Shown here piece by piece: positions 21,061 through 31,915 of a stretch of DNA of 64,000 nt. The position numbers and the translations under genes are program-made. Position 1 is the stretch's first letter; each line of letters opens with the position of its first letter. The DNA lies in contig JAJTUQ010000002.1 in assembly GCA_021399445.1 (NCBI GenBank), positions 1,488,001 through 1,552,000 of the forward strand, given 5' to 3'. The stretch is from Xylogone sp. PMI_703 (taxonomy: Eukaryota > Ascomycota > Leotiomycetes). The notes beneath the pieces are model-generated. The model had not been told where the DNA came from. It searched no databases and was given only the letters and a program-made list of their open reading frames with translations.

Positions 21061-21909
21061 TCCACATTCTGGAATAACTACATTTCGTGCCCCTTTCCAG
21101 CTTCCTTCCTTTCTACCTGCAACAACAGCTGCTCAGCCCAGATCTGTCGCCCCCTGGAACGACCCTCGACCACGCCTTTCTCCTGCTCGCATTGAATTGG
21201 CCGGAAACGGATTTTCCGCTTTTGTTCTGTCGATCAAGCAGTGCAACAGGGCAGGCCCTCGCCCCAGTGGTTTCGATTCGACCCCCATCCACGCATCTCC
21301 TGAGCCTGCGTCTGCTGCCTCCTCTCTCGACCACATCACGCCCGAATCTTTTCCCTCTTCAGCCTGTGGCAATTCTGGACGCAGCCGTCGACGGTTGCGT
21401 TAACGACTCTCGTTTCAATATTATTCTCTTACAGCCTACCCGGTGTGCTTCGACGCTCATATCGACCTCCGTTTCATCCTTTTCTCGCGCTGCTCACCAC
21501 ACCACACCTGCCTTTCACCAAACATTCCAGGTCGCGACTTTCGTGGGAGGAATCTTAAGGAAAAGCTGCAGATAGTCCAGACTATCGGGCGCGCGTTCGA
21601 CAAACGTACGATCTAATTTCTTTCCAGGACCTATATCGACACGTTGAATCACGACTTGGTGGCTGCCAAACATCCGGGAAGAGCTCTTTGAGTCAGTTGC
21701 TTCGATAGCACCAAAGCCACACCTTGATTGTTGATTCAGTCACCGAGCTTGATCCCGAATGCTATGTCAGTCTAGTCAAGTATAAGATATACGAGCCCCA
21801 CGCCGGCATTCATTGACCAAAAAGGGTGTTACGGGAGGTCATACTGGGGATAAACAAAAAAAAAAAAGTGGTATGAATTTAATCGTGGAAACGGCTGGTT
21901 AACGCTTAA

Positions 21910-24186
21910 ATGTCTCTCCCTACTCCCGTGGTCCCTCTGGACCACGCCTGTTCGGTATTGTATAACAACACGATCTACTCCTATTCGAATAATGCATTCC
22001 AGTCGCTGTCGTTAAAGGCCGGCCAGGAATGGCTCCAATTGCCAATGGGCGTTGCTGTGGAAGGAGGAGTATGCGTTAAATCAAACCCCCAAGATAGTGG
22101 TGCCGCGGCGCTCTACATTGTCGGCGGAACTGCAAATTCAACACAGCCCGATTATCCAGGTATACAGCGATACCTATTCGAAGGAGGAACGTGGGAGACA
22201 ATTACTCCCAATCAGTTGGTCACTCAAAGCCGTCTCTGGCATAATGCTGTTTATATGAAAAACTCGGATTCTCTTCTGGTATACGGCGGCACGCAGGATG
22301 GCACCATGCAACCTTCATCACAGACTTTCGTCATCCAAGCACATCCTCCTTACTCAGTCCTAGCCTTCGGATCTAATGCTCCTCCGGCCATTAACCCTGT
22401 CCTCATCCCTTGGACTGATGAGGATGTCATGTACTGTGGTGGAAGCACGACGAATACTCAGATATTTAATTTCAACCCCTCGGCACAATGGGTCGACACA
22501 GGTATAACTCTGGCAAATCCGTTTTATGACACATCCGCAATCAAGGCAACGGTGGTGGATGGAGATGATGGAAGCAGAAGTCTCTACACATTTGATTTGA
22601 CGACGTCACCGAATACTGTAAACAGAACGGTTATCCTAGGCTCTGGTGGGCAGCCAATTCAGAATGCTCAGCCGGTAGTCTCGAAGCGTGCAATGGATTT
22701 CCAGATGAGGGGGATGAGAGCAAGCAAGAGAAACAAGAGAGACCTGACCGTTGCGAATTGGCCATCCTATAACGACACTCTTGCCCCTACCACTGCGAGA
22801 TCCGACTATTCTCTGGCAACAGATGACACAGGCTTAGTAGCCATGACTGGTGGGAATGACAAGGACCCATTATGCCTGTTTCAGGCAAAGGAGAATACGT
22901 GGGAGAATGCCACAGCTCTGCTGGTCTTAAAGTCTCAAATCCCGCTTTCGAATGTTGTATCAACCAGTAAATCGTCCTCATCTCTGACGCCAACCTCGAC
23001 ACCAACGCCAAAACCATCATCGACCACATCGTCACAGGCGACTACTTCTGCTGCTGCAACCTCGACGACATCATCACCAACTGCCACGGCGGTACCCAGT
23101 GATAAAGACCCCAAGCTACCGGTGAAGATCCTTGGAATTGTTCTTGGATGCGTGGTCGCTTTGTCGCTCTTCCTTCTCTTGATCTCATGCTGGCTCAGGC
23201 GTCTCAGAGCGAAACAACAACACGACGACGCCGGTCATCAGAGACGGGCAAGTGGAATCCCAGAGAAATCCGGTATGGACTTTGTTGATAGAGGCCTTCC
23301 AATCCAGAGTACAACCAGAATCTATGCAAATGACCGCCCAACATCTCAAGGTTCATTCTCATCCATGGCAATTTTGATGGGCCGTGTAGGACATCAAAGA
23401 AGTAGTGAAAAAGGAGGAAGCGACTCAAGCAGTCAGTTCAACAAGACGTATAAGGGACCAGTCAGCAATCCAGTACCACGAGGATCAGCTCCTCTGGATA
23501 AGGAGATTCCAATGACGCGTCCTAGGGGCAATACAAACCCTCAACGTGAGAGTATGAGGCGGAGCTCGGGTTGGAATAGGTACTGGTCAGGCGGCAGTGC
23601 TCTCAACATTCTCGGATTTGGAGCGGGCTCACGACGCACAACTTATGGTGAGACTGACAGCAGCTCTCACTACACTGAGCAACGAGCACCTAGTCAATAC
23701 ACTCAGGGCACCAGTGCAACACAACCATCGGCTGTAGTCCCACCTTTAAAACTTGCTGGAGGACCCGAGTTGAATACCGTGGCCGCCGGCTCTCCTCGAA
23801 TCACCAATTCTCCCTATGGTTTCCCTCTGTCAAAGGAAATGTCTGGCCAAATTGAGCGATCTGCTTCCGTGAGCTCGTTGTCTACTTTCAACGAGCATGA
23901 CCGGGCTGATGCTTATTCGAGCGGTGTACCTGCTAGTGTCCGAGAATCGTGGTTGCCTTTCCAGGGGAGTTGGCACGAAAAGGATGGACCTCGAGTTGTG
24001 AGCAATGCCTATAGCGAGAGTGTCTACGCTGCTTCGGATGCAAGAAATTCTGCAGCGCAAGCAGCGCAATTCATGAGGGAATCGAGATTCCCCACTCCAC
24101 CTGTTGCTGGAGGTAAAAGCGGAAGGGCACAGGAAGTGAATTCAGACATGAGTTGGTTGAACTTAGGTGGGGATACCAAGATATAA
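21910..24186 (+). CDS. Kelch-type beta-propeller single-pass membrane protein
   Basis: An intronless gene for 758 residues. Residues 1 to about 340 contain repeated blade-like segments (ALYIVGGTANS, SLLVYGGTQDG, DVMYCGGSTTN, LVAMTGGNDKD) with GG pairs after beta strands, typical of kelch/galactose-oxidase-like propellers. A Ser/Thr-rich stalk (about 350-400) and one hydrophobic helix (about 405-427, ILGIVLGCVVALSLFLLLIS) follow, ended by the basic stop-transfer CWLRRLRAK. The remaining 330 residues are polar, low-complexity and presumably cytosolic. This matches a family of fungal plasma-membrane kelch proteins of unknown role. No signal peptide is visible at the start although topology would call for one. 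An in-frame stop lies directly before the ATG, and no plausible acceptor for an upstream exon was found. The helix may act as a signal anchor. Confidence 0.82.
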   Translation: MSLPTPVVPLDHACSVLYNNTIYSYSNNAFQSLSLKAGQEWLQLPMGVAVEGGVCVKSNPQDSGAAALYIVGGTANSTQPDYPGIQRYLFEGGTWETITPNQLVTQSRLWHNAVYMKNSDSLLVYGGTQDGTMQPSSQTFVIQAHPPYSVLAFGSNAPPAINPVLIPWTDEDVMYCGGSTTNTQIFNFNPSAQWVDTGITLANPFYDTSAIKATVVDGDDGSRSLYTFDLTTSPNTVNRTVILGSGGQPIQNAQPVVSKRAMDFQMRGMRASKRNKRDLTVANWPSYNDTLAPTTARSDYSLATDDTGLVAMTGGNDKDPLCLFQAKENTWENATALLVLKSQIPLSNVVSTSKSSSSLTPTSTPTPKPSSTTSSQATTSAAATSTTSSPTATAVPSDKDPKLPVKILGIVLGCVVALSLFLLLISCWLRRLRAKQQHDDAGHQRRASGIPEKSGMDFVDRGLPIQSTTRIYANDRPTSQGSFSSMAILMGRVGHQRSSEKGGSDSSSQFNKTYKGPVSNPVPRGSAPLDKEIPMTRPRGNTNPQRESMRRSSGWNRYWSGGSALNILGFGAGSRRTTYGETDSSSHYTEQRAPSQYTQGTSATQPSAVVPPLKLAGGPELNTVAAGSPRITNSPYGFPLSKEMSGQIERSASVSSLSTFNEHDRADAYSSGVPASVRESWLPFQGSWHEKDGPRVVSNAYSESVYAASDARNSAAQAAQFMRESRFPTPPVAGGKSGRAQEVNSDMSWLNLGGDTKI

Positions 24187-25462
24187 GACTAATATTTCTC
24201 ATATCTTTGTCTCACTCTCCCTTGCGCTCAACTACCATAGAGGATGTGCCAGCATCCCAAGCCGCTCATTTACAAAACCACACTACCACTTACTATACAT
24301 GATGACATTTCATGGACGGGCTATCTCCCACAACATATACCCAATACCCAACTATACACACGACTGTCTGCATCTCATGTCTTATATCATATCCATGCTT
24401 TTTTAGCGATCCTGCATATCCACTTGTTTGTCATATATTTTGTTTGCATCTCCGGCAACGGAGCAGGCCAAAAGCAGTAGACGGATCACCGCCACCATTC
24501 TCTTTCTCTTGGACCATCCGTTGTCTCCGGACCTGTCTCTCATAAGCATCTCTCGCTCTCTATCTCTCGGTTCGTTTCTGTTTTACTTGGTTCACGTTGC
24601 ACGCATTTGTCTGGGTGCAGCATGACGGAGTTAATCGCGTGTTTCTGTTACCATCTCCTTTTTTGCCGGGACTGATGTTGAGGAGTTCAAACGGAGGATT
24701 TCTTTTTTTATTTTAGCCACTCTCTGTAACATCCTACTCTGTTGTTTTGTTGAGCATTTCCCCTTGAACGGGATTTCGGGATATAATGCCTAATTGCAGG
24801 GGCATCTACTTTGGCAGGCACAGGTTTTTCTTGGTCTGCGCTTGTGGTATGTATACACAGGTGCTGGTCTGTCTCATATCCTAGAGGGACCCTGGTGTAG
24901 ATAATATGAGATAGAGTGAACAAGATAACAATTCTAAAAGTGTATTTATTTTTATGTCTGAGACCTTTGACCTAGATTTTAACCTGTAGGATATGCTATT
25001 GTGACAATTCTTTTTCAATGTAAGTGTGAGGAGTTGGATGTCACATGACCTCGTTATGAGAACCTCCCCCCTTTTTACATCCGTCCAGCAGGCCTCGCAT
25101 ATCGGGACCTCAAAATACCAAATATTAAATAGAAAAATCTGTCACCCATGAATACAGATTTCCCACTACTGAATAAATGTCTATTCCCTATCCAGCCATT
25201 CTCCTCAACTGAACCTGGACGTGATGTTTCAATGCAAGGGACATCACATTCAATAGAGATTACGGAGAAGAACAGTCTACTTTCAAATGACGATCACCAA
25301 ACTACTCAGTTCGCAACGAGGTCATTATGGCATGGAACTCCATCTTAAGAATCCATGCATTCTCCCAAGTGGTGCAATACCGGGTTTGGGTGGTTCCCCT
25401 ATTTCTCAGATAGCTGGTGCGGATGGGGTGATATAAAGAGAGGGTACGCTGGATTGATCTGT

Positions 25463-25496
<34 letters not shown>
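25463..25496. repeat. Compound (AC)n(AT)n microsatellite
   Basis: Ten AC units (25463-25482) run directly into seven AT units (25483-25496). Confidence 0.95.
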
Positions 25497-25497
<1 letters not shown>

Positions 25498-27676
25498 ATG
25501 GAAAGAGAGGAGTATACTAAAGATACTTGCGGAGCTGGGAAAGGGAATTCTGGTGTCTTTCTTAGCCTTTCTTGCTCTTGATACCTGTACTCTTTCCTGT
25601 TCTTGTTCCCTGTTGTATTTATGTCGGACGTGTTCTAGAAGGCTTGCGGTGGTTGTAGGTGAATTCTTGGTAGTTATTTCGTTTTGTGTTGCGTGGATGT
25701 GGTAAAAGCGTGTTGGATCTTTGTGACCGGTATTATGATTTCCTGGTGTGTTGAACTTGGGATTCAAGGTGCAAGCCCCTGTTCATATTGGCGTACTCCG
25801 TACTCGTTCTAATTTCTGTATATTTCCCTCGTTAGATCTATTGGGCATATATTTCCGCAGCTGTATATGGTCATTGATATGGCAGTGCTAATGGTGGCTC
25901 GGTGTCTTCGATATCTACTGCCAACTTGAGATTCGATAGCACTCTACGTGCTGGAGGACTGAAAGTCAAGAACGGCTGCTTGGCTGAAAATCGGGATGGA
26001 AATTGCCCAAACTCTTATAATATGTTTTTTCTAATCTTTCATTTAATCTGCACTGAAGAGTTTTAAAGGAGACTGCAGACACGACAAAGCGTGTGTGCTG
26101 ATCCTTACTGTCTGATATTCCCCTCATCAGCCTGGGGAAATAAAGAACGCCAATAAACAGGAGGAAAGAGCTTAGCTGTAATATTATTTTCACTACTTTA
26201 GTATCAGTTAAATGATATCCTCTTCGCCGTTATTATTCAGATAATTTGAAGTTTTCAGAAACAGTTCTACACGTCTGTAGACAGGCCAAAGATCTTGTGT
26301 GATTGATCTCGGGGTCACCGGATGGTATCGCTAAGCTGTCATCCTGAAGCCCCCCTGAATTGGGAAGACTCCGGGGTATGTGCCTCAGACGCGTAACAAA
26401 GATTGCTAATAATATTGGAAGCAAGTGAAGGCACCGCAGTCTCCGAGATGCAATCAATATCTTACTTACTCCGCTAGTTCTTCAAGAATATGCAGATTTG
26501 CACTCTCTTACGGAGGTTTACTCAAGAAAATGGGTTAAAACGAGAAGGGGCCAATAATGGTAGCTTTAATGGCCGTTACATAACATGTTAACGTTCCAAA
26601 AATGTCGTTTTCCCAAGAAATAGAGAAATCCCACTGATCTGCAAGGGCAGATCCTGTGGTGGAAGGAAAACCGTATCGTGCTGGCAGCTCAACTTCAGTC
26701 CCCGTGCAACATTACCGAAAGCGTCCATTCCACCCTAGTGAGCAAATCATAAGGAGACGCATGTAACACAACACGAATGAGTATGCAGGTTCTCCGTCTT
26801 TCCTGAGAGTTGGTTGGATTGAGGGAAAGGAGAAAAGTCTTGTGGCGTGGGGAGGCAAAAGCCAAAAAAGCAATAAGCGCAACCCCCTTCTCCAATAGTT
26901 TCTCCTAAATCACCTCTAGATATAAGTGCTGGCAGTAGAAAAGGGAAGGAGATAGTATGACCATCATATTTGCGCTGCCCCCACCCAATCGTTGCTTCTT
27001 GCAATTGGAGCTGGTACTAACTCGGAGTTCCATTCGGCGCAGAACCCGGATTAGGGACGCAGTTCACGGGTCTCCTCATTTGAGATCGGCTTCAGAGACA
27101 GGGAAGTGAATGAAATTTTCGGGCCTGTATTGCTCGGTCCCTCCCGATCTCCACAAGAACAATACAGTATCTCTCTCTCAAGGCATGTGATGCTGCTGCC
27201 CTCTTCTAAACATAATACGCACGGCTTCAAGATTAAGGGTTCAGTTGAAGTGTGACATGTTAGTAGAATATCATCGCTGCATAGTCGCAGCACGCTTGTT
27301 TCAATAACCTCTTTTTCTTTTCTTCTTTCCAAGAATTCGAGATCTTGTTGCCAAGAAAACCACTTCAGCATGGGTCCATGACTGCTTCAGTGGGTATGGT
27401 CGTGACGAGTACGTAAGAGCAAGTACCTTTTTTCGCCGCAATACTCTGAAACATATGTGATATCAGCTGTGCCCAGCCACATGCCTTGCAGGCGCTCACA
27501 TGGACATTTTCCATCTCTAGGTGGCAAAGCCGTAACTCGTGAGGCAAGTACCTACTCCAACCCCCTTAGATTGCTGTCTTGAAAATTACTGACTTGAATC
27601 TGACAGCAGACGCTGGAGTTGACAAGCCATGCTTCGAGATTCTACTGCAGTGATACTTACCATCGGGGTGGCGTGG

Positions 27677-27710
27677 GAGATATTACTAAGAGAGAGATAT
27701 TACTAAGAGA
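27677..27710. repeat. 17-bp tandem duplication
   Basis: Two adjacent copies of GAGATATTACTAAGAGA at 27677-27693 and 27694-27710. Confidence 0.85.
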
Positions 27711-28164
27711 GGTATTTCGTAGGGATGCTGAGACCCTGACTTTTCGGACTAGCCGATACGTCGTACACATAACATGCACATTGTGTTGGAAAACAGTACT
27801 GTCCAATACAAACTTATTGATCACTTAGCTTTTTGGTCTTTGAATATCCTCCTCGTCTCTAGAGATTGAGGCTAGCAAGGCAAGCAAAGGAAAAGGAGAC
27901 AAGGCTCTTCGAAGAGGCAAATTTCAAAGATCGAGGCTCGCAAGGCTAGAACTGTGGAGGAGTTTTCAGGCTGATTGATGGAGGCGGAGCCACCAAGAAG
28001 CGAGGCGTCTCGGACTCCACGGCAAGATAGCGTGGGCTGAGGGTAAGGAGAGCTCATGTATGGGTTCATACCATCTCGGGACCTACGCAAGCTCTGCCAG
28101 GATGGACACATTCAACCGAAAAGACACCTGATTGACATCTATCCTGGACCGGTTCCAAGGGAGC

Positions 28165-28243
28165 AATGCGGGATGAGCCTTCGGCCCTTGATCTACCGTA
28201 CCTTCTAAGAACTACGAATGCGGGATGAACTTCGTCCTTGATC
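28165..28243. repeat. Degenerate 28-bp direct repeats
   Basis: 28165-28193 and 28217-28243 both begin AATGCGGGATGA and end CCTTGATC, with a few differences. Just upstream, at about 27867 and 27932, GAGGCT(A/C)GCAAGGC also occurs twice. These look like remnants of a decayed repeat, but no element family was identified. Confidence 0.5.
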
Positions 28244-31149
28244 CTTCATCTCACCTGAGCACCCGGGAATAGAACGGCCTGGGAAGCTAAGAGCCCTCAG
28301 TCGCCCCCAAGACCATCCAGAGCTGCAATTCTTCGGGAGGGATCCAGAGATGGGGGCAAGTTCAGCAAGGAACGATCATGGATATCCATGACTTTGGACG
28401 ATCCAGTCGGTGGCAGGAGAGCAGGATGGTCTCTCAACCTTGCGCTTCCATCCTTGCAGAGGTCCACAACAGCGCTGCAACACGGCCTAGGCACTATATA
28501 CTCGTGCAGGAGCAGCCAGGGGAGCAGGAGACCGTGGGTTCCGTGTCCGACCTCGAGTTCATCGGCTTCTGTGCAGCAGAAGGATTCCTTCTAGAATAGT
28601 GAAATCTCCGGGATGGCTGTAAATGTGACAGAGCCTGCAGTTTGCAGATTTCGCCAGGTTGGCCACCTTTGAGTCCCGCATTGCTGGTACCTTTTCAGCA
28701 TCGTTCCATCCCCAAAACCATCACCTATGCAGAGGGGGCGCTGCAGCTAGCATGCCATGAGGTGCCGCGGCAGAACCTCCGACGAAAGCATTCAGGGCAA
28801 GCTGCTCATCCAGAGAGTCTCCGCAAAAACCTGCTGTCATCACTTGATTCGTCACATTGCCCTCCATCGCTGCGAGTGTTCAGAGCGTTTTGCAGAGGGC
28901 AGGAGAGAGCCCAATGCTGTCGGAGGGTTCGTTAGAAGAAGTGTTGCACAGTTATTTTGGGCCAATGGCGAGGCCGCTTTTGGGCGTGGGCGAACGAAAG
29001 GTTGTGATTGGTCAATCGTGACGACAACCGCGCCTTCCGTTTTGGCGTTTTCCAAACCGTGTTCTAGAAGGCTGGCGTCTTCCATGCAGAGAGACTGTAG
29101 GCTGCATTGAGGAAAGAAGAAGCAAATACTGGCGGCACAGAAGAGGCGGATGAGATGCAGATGCTGGGCGTTCGTACGTTGTGATAGGATTTGAGGAAAG
29201 CTAGCTGGTTGGGCTGGGACTCTGGTGGTTTTGGGGGCAGTTTTGGGGGCAGCACTCGGTAGCATTATCGAGAAAGCTCGGGCCGGCCGTCTTGAGTGCC
29301 CTGCCGAGCGGTTTAGCATCCAAGCGCAAGCAGATACAGCAGGTAAAAGTTTCGCTTCTGTGGACGATGATACCAACGTATGAAGGATCCCGGCGTGTAT
29401 GAACGCATGGGACGGGATTGCGCGGGCAGGCCAGTTGTCATGTGGGGTTCTGGCCAGGATGCGGCGAGCAAGATCATCTGGAGGATCTAGTTACAGTAAT
29501 AACTACTGTACGAAGGGTACTGTGTAAGATGAGCACTGTGCTGTGGCTGTAAGCTGTGCAAGGTCCAGGACTAGGGTGATGACGACAATGACGATAATAG
29601 AACTGCGAGTTATGAAGCATCACGATAGTTGGGATGAGAGGTTGATGCCAGTTCACTGTGGACGGGGAGATGATGGTCCGCAAAAAAGCCTGGCGATCTA
29701 GATGGAGCAAGTAGCTCGCATCACACAAGTCTACCGGTACGGTACTAGGTACAAGTAGGCAGTTAGACTGCTACTGCAAGTCTGCTGCGAGACTGCTGCA
29801 GCTCTAGATCCCCCGGAGGCAAGTCTAGATGTACACCCAAGTACTCTTCAGTAGTGGAATGGCGGCAAAAGTACAAAGCGGGCTGGAGGGCGAAGGAGGG
29901 CTACGGCGCTGTACCTCCGTACCGAGTGGTGGTCGTTACGAGAGCGGCGCACCAGGGATTGGGGGGTTGGTGGCTGGCGGGCAATAAATGCGAGATCGGG
30001 AAGGAAGTCCCCATGCAGACATCCTGTTTAAGGGAACTGTGACCTCGAAGACGAGTTGAACCAGGCCAGATCATGGTCGAAGCTCCTGAGTGTTGTTGAT
30101 GGGGAATGTGACTCTCCCGAGCACTCGTTTTGTAGATACTTCCGACCCGAGATCGCGATGTTGTCACTGCGTCCCGTCGTATTATTGCGAGGGGTCTTTG
30201 CCAGCACCAGCCATGAAGTGGTCCTTTCTCAAAGTCCCCTTCCGTTGCTATGTTGGGCAGTATATGTAATGTATCCAGTGCATCCAGTATATCTAGTGTG
30301 TATGCCGGGGTCGTGTTGCTTCACTATTCAAGCCGGCGCGGCCGCACCCTCAGCAGAATCATACTGTAATATTGGGCTTACAGACCTATTATTATTGCAT
30401 TGTACTGCCGTATTGAACAACAATGGTCCAGAGTAAACAAAGTACAGTGCTGACAGAGTCGCAACGACCGGGTCCAGCAGCTTCCCATCGTCTTCTGACG
30501 CCGCTCTAGGTGTGGACCGCTATCACCGAGCGAGTCCATGCCTGTGCAGCAGACCCCACCATGCTGTGTCTCTCTCTCGCGACCTCCACTCTCACTCCTC
30601 TTGGGCCCTCGCATTTCACCGCACCATTTCTCTCTCTCGCAGGTGGCCAGTGCTGATGTCGGACGTACGAGCTCGTTGTGATCACGGCCCTGGGGCGAGA
30701 GGAGTTGGCCGTGAGACTTCCCAGCAAAGAGCCGTGGGATCTCTGGCGGCGTAGTCATCGGTACAGCAATTGCCATCCAGAATATTGAGCGAGAGCGGGA
30801 GGAGGAACAAGTGTGGTTGCCGACCAGCATTTCAGCCCGGGCGATGGCTTGCTGCAGCGCCCGAAGAGTATGCATCCCCACGCCGGCTTGCTGGGGGTTC
30901 CTTCAACCACCCACCACCATCGTTCTCCTACAGTAGCGCAGCTTTTTAGATCCAGCATCATCAAAAGACTCGAAGGAACCCCGTCCCAGCCCGGCTGCTG
31001 CAAGTCGCGAATGAGGAGACTGCAAAAGAGTCCTCGGCCAGTACTAGACGGCCCTCCCTAGACTGCCACTTGCAAGCTCCTTAATACAGTGCGCTGCAGA
31101 CCAGACCTCTGATGCTGGGATAGAAGGCACCTTACGATCGCAAGCATCG

Positions 31150-31225
31150 GCTCCTCCATCCGTTGCCCTCATATTACCTTGCTCCTCATATTCTCTCTCC
31201 TCCTTCTCATCCTCCTCGCCTTTTT
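31150..31225 (+). promoter_or_regulatory. CT-rich tract upstream of the bHLH gene
   Basis: The pyrimidine-rich plus-strand segment with CTCTCTCCTCCTTCTCATCC lies about 0.7 kb before the start codon. It is probably part of the core promoter. A short upstream frame (ATG at 31323, 20 codons) would fall in the leader if transcription starts here. Confidence 0.35.
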
Positions 31226-31915
31226 GGTTGAGGTTGTGTCCACCACCGCCAGAGTCGTTCCCATCATTGCGACTCTTTGCCGGCTGGAGAGCTCGTTCAG
31301 CGGCTAAACTCTCTGCAACTCCATGGCAGAGGAGCTGCAACGCTTGAGCGACGACTTTTTGCTTCTATTACCCACAGTTCCTTGACGTCCATTCCGGTAC
31401 CTGTATTGTTCGCCCAAAGGAGCATCGCGCAGTCTGGACGAAATACCGAAGGTGCAAGCGGGGCCTTTTTTTTTCTGCGTTGCCTTTCTAAATCATTTTG
31501 GACTTTAGCTGCCGTTAGTTGGATTTGATATACTCCCGGCTTCGACCGCTCTCTCGCCGTCGGAGACACTATCTACTGCCTAGTGATCTCCAACTAAACG
31601 ATTTCTTCACTTCCTCCAACACCTTTGGACCCTTAGCCTTTATCTTTCATCGTCTGCAAAACTAGAGATTCATTGTCTGGGAGGAAATTCGTTGTCCTTT
31701 GCAGCCGAAAACGAGATCTCAGCTAGTTGCATGGATTAGATTCCGGACGATCTAATTTTGTCGCATTTCTAGCAAGGCACGCAATCGCACTTTTATCTGA
31801 ACGACCCTGAGGCCTGTGTCCCAGCCGCACGCGCCCAGTACCCTTCGCGACCTTCCCACACAAACTTTTCTGCAAGAGAGTCTGTCTAGCTTCGAGGCCA
31901 TTTGGCTTCTGCTTG

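Larger units (their letters stand above)
17151..21909. other. Long 4.8-kb intergenic / leader region
   Basis: No supportable gene. The left part (17.2-18.3 kb) is AT-rich. From about 18.3 kb the base composition becomes GC-richer with many overlapping short frames in all phases, none with a domain. GTAC repeats (20574-20645) and a CT-rich tract (20880-21060) precede the kelch gene by about 0.9-1.3 kb and suggest its promoter and a long 5' leader, possibly with leader introns. An A-run lies at about 21857. Confidence 0.45.
24187..31915. other. Long 7.7-kb intergenic region without recognised genes
   Basis: No supportable coding gene. Contents seen: a dinucleotide repeat at 25463-25496, a 17-bp tandem duplication at 27677-27710, degenerate repeats around 27860-28243, GTAC motifs near 29736, and from about 30.5 kb a region rich in CT and CTCTCTCG that probably belongs to the promoter and leader of the bHLH gene. 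Composition is AT-rich to about 27.8 kb and more GC-rich afterwards. Non-coding transcripts cannot be excluded. Confidence 0.45.

Noticed and set aside
28642..29376. Open frames on both strands (97-174 codons)
   Set aside because: No domain, overlapping frames in opposite directions, and composition that looks non-coding.
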